Shown: piece after piece, positions 41,693 through 46,480 of the stretch
Layout of the letters: each line of letters starts with the position of its first letter
How positions within the stretch are numbered: the first letter of the stretch is position 1
Assembly (NCBI GenBank): GCA_937925655.1
Contig: CALAMC010000009.1
Coordinates: forward strand, 1-46,480
DNA length: 46,480 bases
Reading direction: 5' to 3'
DNA from: an uncultured candidate division Zixibacteria bacterium
Lineage (GTDB): Bacteria; Zixibacteria; MSB-5A5; GN15; PGXB01
The notes under the pieces: generated by a model
Database searches by the model: none
Told to the model about the DNA's origin: nothing
Seen by the model: the letters and a program-made list of their open reading frames with translations, nothing else
Translations under genes and position numbers: made by a program

Positions 41693-43438
41693 TTACATGC
41701 TCATGTTGAATTCGAGAAGCCGGCTTTCCACGTCCCGGACAGTGGGCAGACGCAGCACCTCGGCGGCCAGAACTTTGGCGTCGTTTATTCTTAAGCGAGT
41801 TATCAAGTTGCATACATGATACAGCCGGGCCGGATTCATGGATAATGAATCAACCCCCATACCGATCAAAAGCGGTATCGCCAGCACGTCGCCCGCCATT
41901 TCCCCGCACAGGCTGACCGGTTTGCCGGCGGCATGGGCGGCGTCGATCGTCATCTGTATCAGTTTCAGGACGGCCGGGTGCAACGGATTAAAAATTTTAT
42001 TCAATCTTTGATTATCCCGGTCGGCGGCCAGGACATACTGGGCCAGGTCATTGGAACCGATCGAAAGGAAGTCGACTTTGGGAATAATTTCGGCAGCGTT
42101 AAGGGCGACCGCAGGAACCTCGACCATAATACCGATTTTAATCGCCGGATCATACTTGATTTTCTCTTTGCGCAATTGCACCATGGCCCTTCTTATCATG
42201 CCGATGGCTTTCTTGACTTCCGATATGTCGGTTATCATGGGCAAAAGGAGCTTGACATTCCCGTGGTGCGAAGCCCGCAGGATGGCCCGAATCTGCCTCC
42301 GGAATTGCCCCGGCATGTCCAGCGATGCCCGGACACCGCGCCAGCCCAGGGCCGGATTGCGTTCCTGTGCAAACTGGTCATCCTGATGATATTTGTCGGA
42401 ACCGAGGTCAAAAGTCCTGATGATGACGTCGTGGGGATGATAGGTTGCCGCCACGTGGTCGTATATTTCGAATTGCTCTTCGGACGTCGGGAAATTCCCC
42501 TTTTGCAGATATATAAACTCCGATCGAAACAGCCCGACCCCGATATTGTTTTTGGATAGAATATCATCGACCGGCCCCGGCAAGGATATATTGGCGGCGA
42601 GATTGATTTCGACCCCGTCGGCGGTTTTGATCGGAAGTTGGGGCAGTCTTTTAAGACGCGCCAGAGGCATTTCCGATAGAGTCTTGCGTTGCCTGACCAG
42701 ACCCGTCCAGGCGCTTTCCTCGGGATTGACCGTCACCTCACCGCTGTCACCGTCTATAATCAGCCGATCTCCGGAGCGAATGCGCAGATGCGCCCGTTGT
42801 GCCGCCACCACGGTCGGGATCAGAAGCGACCGGGCCACCAGGGCCATGTGAGATGTCGCACTGCCCTCGGCCGTGACAATCCCCTTGGCCTTGCGGTCGT
42901 ATAAGCTCAAGATTTCGGCGGCGGTGAAATTACGTCCGACGATGATCGTATCCGTCGGAAACGGCCCGAAATCGCGCTCGGTGTGACCCCGCAAATGACT
43001 GACCACCATCTTGCTGACGGCCTCGATTTCATGAACCATCTGCTTCATGTATTCATCGTGGGCGTTTTTGAGTGGCTCGACCGTTTTTTCCACTTCGAGA
43101 CTATAAATGTATTCGGCGTTGCGCTGGCGGGACCGAATGGAATCCTTAACCTTGCTCAAGAAATCCTGGTCGGAGGCAATCATCAGCTGCGTGTCGAAAA
43201 TCCGCCCGATCGGCCCGCCCGCCTTGCCGCCGGTCATCTTTTTCCAGCGGTTGATTTCCAGCAGCGTTTCATTGATGGCGTTGTCCAGCCGGGTCATTTC
43301 CGGTTCGATTTCGGCCTTGCTCAAAACCCGTTCGCCGACCGTTTTTTCCCAACTATAGACAATCCGCGCCAGGCCGTAGGTCAGGCCCGATGACGCTCCC
43401 GCGCCGTTTATGATAAATGTCTTTTTCGGAGTCACCAT
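41693..43438 (-). CDS. ptsI: PTS enzyme I
   Basis: Enzyme I takes phosphate from PEP and passes it to HPr. The 581-residue length is typical. The phosphorylated His is H197 in EGSATSHMALVARS. The C-terminal PEP-binding half has FRSEFIYLQKG, PALGWRGVRASLD and PVSLCGEMAGD, with the catalytic Cys. Gene order ptsH-ptsI (55 bases apart) is standard. No EII permease is in view, so the pair may serve a regulatory PTS or EIIs elsewhere. Confidence 0.97.
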   Translation of the reverse strand: MVTPKKTFIINGAGASSGLTYGLARIVYSWEKTVGERVLSKAEIEPEMTRLDNAINETLLEINRWKKMTGGKAGGPIGRIFDTQLMIASDQDFLSKVKDSIRSRQRNAEYIYSLEVEKTVEPLKNAHDEYMKQMVHEIEAVSKMVVSHLRGHTERDFGPFPTDTIIVGRNFTAAEILSLYDRKAKGIVTAEGSATSHMALVARSLLIPTVVAAQRAHLRIRSGDRLIIDGDSGEVTVNPEESAWTGLVRQRKTLSEMPLARLKRLPQLPIKTADGVEINLAANISLPGPVDDILSKNNIGVGLFRSEFIYLQKGNFPTSEEQFEIYDHVAATYHPHDVIIRTFDLGSDKYHQDDQFAQERNPALGWRGVRASLDMPGQFRRQIRAILRASHHGNVKLLLPMITDISEVKKAIGMIRRAMVQLRKEKIKYDPAIKIGIMVEVPAVALNAAEIIPKVDFLSIGSNDLAQYVLAADRDNQRLNKIFNPLHPAVLKLIQMTIDAAHAAGKPVSLCGEMAGDVLAIPLLIGMGVDSLSMNPARLYHVCNLITRLRINDAKVLAAEVLRLPTVRDVESRLLEFNMSM

Positions 43439-43492
43439 TTGTCTTTGCTTTTAAATTATAAACACCAGGCCGCTAAAGAGGCAAAATAAAAA

Positions 43493-43768
43493 TCAGAGGT
43501 CTTTCAAATCGCCGAAACCGTCGTGGACCAGATCGACCAGACTCTCGACCGCGCGCTGTTCATCCTCACCTTCGGCCGAAATAATCAACTGCGAGCCTTT
43601 TTCGGCGGCCAGCATCATGACCCCCATGATTGACTTGCCGTTGACTTTGAGCCCGTTTTTCTCGATCCAGACTTCGGACGAAAATTTCGAGGCGTGCGAG
43701 ACAAACATCGCCGCCGGCCGGGCATGCATGCCCAGCCGATTTATCACCTGTGCCATTTTCTGATACAT
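43493..43768 (-). CDS. ptsH: PTS phosphocarrier HPr
   Basis: HPr relays phosphate from EI to EIIA proteins. With ATG at 43768 the product is 91 residues; His15 (GMHARPAA) and Ser46 (GKSIMGVMML) fall exactly at the reference positions, supporting this start. The SIMGVMM stretch is the HPr kinase target region, so regulation by Ser46 phosphorylation is possible. An upstream DprA gene ends nine bases before it. Confidence 0.96.
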   Translation of the reverse strand: MYQKMAQVINRLGMHARPAAMFVSHASKFSSEVWIEKNGLKVNGKSIMGVMMLAAEKGSQLIISAEGEDEQRAVESLVDLVHDGFGDLKDL

Positions 43769-43776
43769 ATTATCGT

Positions 43777-44886
43777 CTAAACCAGGATATATCTCTTCCC
43801 GGACAGCTCTTTTATAATGCCTTTTAGCTCCAAAGCAAGTAAAATTTGAAGTATGTCGGGCAGGGGCGAGGCCATTTCACGCGATAAAATATCTATATGA
43901 ACCGGGCCGTTGCCCAGAAGATTCAGCACCTTTTTTTCGCTTTCGGTAAGGTTTTCCGTGACCCTGATTCTGGCCGCTTTGGCCTGACCCTTAAGACGGG
44001 GGAGATGCTCGAAAATATCCTCCACCGATGTCACCAGCACAGCTCCCTCTTTTAACAGCCGATTGGTCCCCTGACTTTGTTTATTGCGCGGCGACCCGGG
44101 CACGGCGAACACCTCGCGGTTCTGGCTTAAGGCATGGTTGGCGGTCGAAAGCGCTCCGGACCTTTCCGCCGCCTCGACCACCACTACCCCCAGCGATAAT
44201 CCCGAAATAATACGATTGCGCCGCGGGAAATTGAATCCGTTAGGGATCGTTTTGGGCAAAAATTCCGAAATCAATGCCCCGGATTCGACAATCTTTTTGG
44301 CCAGATCCCTGTTTTCCGGGGGATAGACAATGTCCAGCGAACAACCGAACACGGCCAATGTCCGCCCACCGGCTTCCAGCGCCCCCCGATGCGCCGAGGT
44401 GTCAACCCCGCGAGCCATGCCGGAAATGACCGTCACATTGCTTTGGGCCAGTTCTCCGGCCAACTGATGAGTAAAAATCAGCGCCGACTCCGACGCCAAC
44501 CGCGAGCCGACCATCGCGACCGCATTAACATCATCCGGCTTTAACTGGCCGACATAGAACAGGTAGGGCGGTTTGTCATCGACATTTTTCAGCGCTTCCG
44601 GATAATCGGGGTCGTCGTACATGACAAATTTCCAGCCCAGCTTGATAATGCTTTCGACAATCTTCTCGGCCGCGCCACGGTCGGCTTTCGATAAAATAGC
44701 CCTGGCCGTCTTTGCCGACAGCCCTTCTATATCCGACAAGGCATCCTTGTCGGCGGCTAATACATCCGAGGCCGACCCGAACGCATGAACCAGCTGATAC
44801 AGCCGATTCGTGCCAATACCCGGAATCTGATTCAGGGTTATAAGGTCAGTCAGCCTCGCGGCGGAGTCGTTCTTTGTCGAGCTCAA
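43777..44886 (-). CDS. dprA: DNA processing protein DprA
   Basis: DprA loads RecA on incoming single-stranded DNA during natural transformation. The 369-residue protein has a helix-hairpin-helix start (LNQIPGIGTNRLYQLVHAFG), the Rossmann core with VAMVGSRLASE and ISGMARGVDTSAHRGALEAGG, then FPRRNRIISGLSLGVVVVEA, and a C-terminal winged-helix domain (ESEKKVLNLLGNGPVHIDIL). It starts at TTG and overlaps obgE by 41 bases, so the start may be somewhat later. Other competence genes are absent here. Confidence 0.95.
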   Translation of the reverse strand: MSSTKNDSAARLTDLITLNQIPGIGTNRLYQLVHAFGSASDVLAADKDALSDIEGLSAKTARAILSKADRGAAEKIVESIIKLGWKFVMYDDPDYPEALKNVDDKPPYLFYVGQLKPDDVNAVAMVGSRLASESALIFTHQLAGELAQSNVTVISGMARGVDTSAHRGALEAGGRTLAVFGCSLDIVYPPENRDLAKKIVESGALISEFLPKTIPNGFNFPRRNRIISGLSLGVVVVEAAERSGALSTANHALSQNREVFAVPGSPRNKQSQGTNRLLKEGAVLVTSVEDIFEHLPRLKGQAKAARIRVTENLTESEKKVLNLLGNGPVHIDILSREMASPLPDILQILLALELKGIIKELSGKRYILV

Positions 44887-45844
44887 TCTCTATCCTTGAT
44901 ATAAGGTTCTCGGTTCCGGAGCCGGTTTGTCCCGAAAACAATATATAATTTTCGTCAAATTTTTTGGAAATCACTTTTAGTTGTTTGGCGTCCAGCAAAT
45001 CGATTTTATTCAAGACTACCAGCGATGGTCTTTGCGCCAGCGATTTATCGAATTCCATAAGTTCATTTTTCAGTACCGCCAGCGTTTCTTCTATATCCGA
45101 CGCGAAAACATCTATCAAATACAATATCAGCCGCGTCCGCTGAATATGTTTCAAAAACTGTATGCCCAGCCCTTTGCCATCCGATGCCCCTTCTATAATC
45201 CCCGGAATGTCGGCCATGACAAACGACTTGAATTCGCGAATCGGAACAATGCCCAGATTCGGCACCAAAGTCGTGAACGGATAGTCGGCGATTTTTGGTC
45301 GGGCTTTGGACAGATGCGCCAGCATGGTCGATTTCCCCGCATTGGGCAAACCGACCAGACCGACATCGGCGAGTAGTTTCAACTCCAGCGCGAGCTTTCG
45401 CTCCTCGCCCGGGCGGCCCGGCTCGGCCTTGCGCGGAGCCTTGTTGGTCGAGGACTTGAAATGATTATTACCCCGGCCGCCTTTGCCGCCGCGCGCGACC
45501 ACTATTTTTTTAAATTGTTCATCGAGGTCGGCTACCGGTTCGCCCGTCTCGGCGTCTTTGATTATGGTCCCCACCGGCACACGAATATAGGTATCCTCGC
45601 CCGATTTGCCGGTCTTGAGACTGCTTTCGCCGGGCGCCCCGTTCTGGGCTTTGTAGATGCGCTTATAGCGGAAGTCGTACAACGTGGTGAGATTCTCATC
45701 GGCGATAAAGATTATATCACCGCCGCGACCGCCGTCGCCGCCGTTGGGCCCGCCTTTGGGGATATTTTTCTCCCGCCGAAACGAGATGCACCCCGGCCCG
45801 CCGTGCCCGCCCTTGACTTCAATTTCCGCATTATCGATAAACAT
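44846..45844 (-). CDS. obgE: GTPase Obg (CgtA)
   Basis: Obg is the essential GTPase tied to 50S assembly and stress. I take the ATG of MFIDNAEIEVKGGHGG (45842-45844), which gives 332 residues; a longer frame upstream runs through repeat DNA and is rejected. The glycine-rich Obg domain (GGPNGGDGGRGGDIIF) is followed by the G domain: G1 GLPNAGKST, G3 DIPG, G4 NKID. The variable OCT tail seen in some Obg proteins is absent. It opens the minus-strand cluster; repeats lie in front. Confidence 0.96.
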   Translation of the reverse strand: MFIDNAEIEVKGGHGGPGCISFRREKNIPKGGPNGGDGGRGGDIIFIADENLTTLYDFRYKRIYKAQNGAPGESSLKTGKSGEDTYIRVPVGTIIKDAETGEPVADLDEQFKKIVVARGGKGGRGNNHFKSSTNKAPRKAEPGRPGEERKLALELKLLADVGLVGLPNAGKSTMLAHLSKARPKIADYPFTTLVPNLGIVPIREFKSFVMADIPGIIEGASDGKGLGIQFLKHIQRTRLILYLIDVFASDIEETLAVLKNELMEFDKSLAQRPSLVVLNKIDLLDAKQLKVISKKFDENYILFSGQTGSGTENLISRIEIELDKERLRREAD

Positions 45845-45904
45845 GGCGGGGGGAATATAAGCTTTATCTACACCATTCGCCAACTGCAAAAATATAACGG
45901 GCGT

Positions 45905-46136
45905 CGTGCCCGGTCGTAGGTCCTGAACTTTGAAGGGTGGGTTCTCAAACCCGCCGCGTCTTTGCCCGGGTGGCCGCCCCAAACTTGTTTGGGGCGGAAC
46001 AAATACCCCTCCAAATAAATTTGGAGGGGCCACACTACCCCCGTACGTCTTGCCCGACGCCGGTGTTGCGCCCGATCGTAGATCCTGAACTTTGAAGGGT
46101 CGATTCTCAAACCCACCGGATCTTCGCCCGGACGGT
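45905..46136. repeat. Two direct copies of a short repeat upstream of obgE
   Basis: A unit of about 68 bases (CGTAGGTCCTGAACTTTGAAGG, then TTCTCAAACCC and CTTTGCCCGG) occurs at 45905-45974 and, with some changes, at 46069-46136. Its core shares AGGTCCTGAA..TGAAGG with the elements at 569 and 17154. GGTGGGTT and AACCCGCC make a hairpin in copy one. Confidence 0.65.
45974..46029. repeat. Pair of perfect 11-base hairpins between the repeat copies
   Basis: CCGCCCCAAAC/GTTTGGGGCGG (45974-45997) and CCCCTCCAAAT/ATTTGGAGGGG (46006-46029) are perfect 11-pair stems with two-base loops (in practice four), separated by eight A-rich bases. No T-tract fits, so they are not normal terminators. They may be the ends of the repeat or mRNA-stabilising structures. 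Confidence 0.65.
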
Positions 46137-46173
46137 TCCCCCAATCCTCGACTGGAGCATAACCCGCCAACTC

Positions 46174-46203
46174 CTGTCATTCCCGACCTGATCGGGAATC
46201 CAG
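46174..46203. repeat. Small hairpin ATTCCCGA...TCGGGAAT
   Basis: ATTCCCGA (46179-46186) and TCGGGAAT (46192-46199) pair over CCTGA, next to TGTCATT. This type of hairpin is a common dispersed sequence in many bacterial genomes. Confidence 0.55.
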
Positions 46204-46396
46204 GTCTTTTCTTATTTGATTTTTTCAAAATCCCATTGCTTTCCATCCGAAACGATTTATATTTAAAATAATTCGTTCAAACACCAGTCCGTAAACTCAT
46301 TTAAGGGTGGGCGTCGGTGGATCTTGGAAGTAAAAAAAGATAACTATTGATTAGATGCAAAGTTACCCATACAAGCATTAAAATGAGGAGGTAGAA

Positions 46397-46480
46397 ATGG
46401 CAAGCAGGATTCCATTATTTAATTTTGCATACCACCCGTCCGATGTGTGGGAAAAAGTGGCTAAAATTGCAAAGCCAGAA
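46397..46480 (+). CDS. Start of an unidentified gene, cut by window end
   Basis: An ATG follows a very strong GAGGAGG and runs to the window edge without a stop, giving 28 residues (MASRIPLFNFAYHPSDVWEK...). The opening LFNFAYHP...AKIAKPE faintly recalls the start of DUF3825-type domains, but the piece is too short to assign. The 150 bases before it are AT-rich and probably hold its promoter. Confidence 0.6.
   Translation, partial: MASRIPLFNFAYHPSDVWEKVAKIAKPE

Noticed and set aside
45845..46246. N-terminal extension of obgE by 134 codons
   Set aside because: The extra codons translate repeat DNA; the family start MFIDNAEIEVKGG is at 45844.
1..46480. CRISPR arrays, prophage, transposase, rRNA or tRNA genes
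   Set aside because: I looked for regular spaced repeats, integrase/transposase motifs and tRNA T-loop patterns in the spacers and saw none.

Overview
The window looks like a chromosomal stretch of a Gram-negative-type bacterium (MotB, an OmpA-family protein, a PEP-CTERM protein, lipoprotein and Sec signals) with mid-range GC, dense genes and short intergenic repeats. It is mostly housekeeping genes. No 16S rRNA or other phylogenetic marker is present. My guess is an uncultured lineage of the Zixibacteria type, held with low confidence. I saw no tRNA, rRNA, CRISPR array, phage or transposase. Signs of selenocysteine use and of a sigma-54-type activator add to the picture.

Layout. 1-6.3 kb: a 5'-cut DEDD exonuclease, a DUF169 protein, then on the minus strand the tightly overlapping operon yebC-ruvC-ruvA-ruvB and a motA-motB pair. 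6.4-15.1 kb, plus strand: rpsU, a YqeY protein, a CvpA protein, mutS2, dnaG, recN, an ECF sigma factor with its probable anti-sigma, and a YbjQ protein. The order rpsU-yqeY-cvpA-mutS2-dnaG-recN groups translation, replication and repair. 15.1-26.2 kb: an LTA-synthase-like membrane sulfatase, DinB, an AT-rich HEPN-like orphan, a histidine ammonia-lyase with Cys in place of the MIO serine, a TauE/SafE exporter, a CoA-binding protein, a PEP-CTERM protein, two divergent EamA transporters and an OmpA-family protein.

26.2-31.2 kb: a peroxiredoxin whose peroxidatic position is an in-frame TGA followed by a convincing bacterial SECIS hairpin, a repeat-rich spacer, a lipoprotein, a PD-(D/E)XK-like protein, a DUF362 ferredoxin protein and a small secreted protein. 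31.2-36.6 kb: a TPR-GAF-AAA+-Fis regulator, a 21-residue lysine-rich micro-ORF with its own terminator, a HIT protein that may be read from a leaderless mRNA, and a protein that joins two helix-turn-helix repeats to an aconitase/LeuC fold that has lost its Fe-S cysteines. 36.6-45.8 kb, minus strand: obgE-dprA-ptsH-ptsI-(phosphoglucose/phosphomannose isomerase)-panD-NTP transferase, an outer-membrane-like protein, a LytR_C protein, rsfS and rho. The last 600 bases hold tandem hairpin repeats and the start of an unidentified gene.

The two items most worth following are the HTH plus pseudo-aconitase fusion (34952-36571), which looks like an undescribed metabolite-responsive regulator, and the selenocysteine peroxiredoxin (26281-26997). 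All assignments are by eye from sequence motifs; no database search was run.
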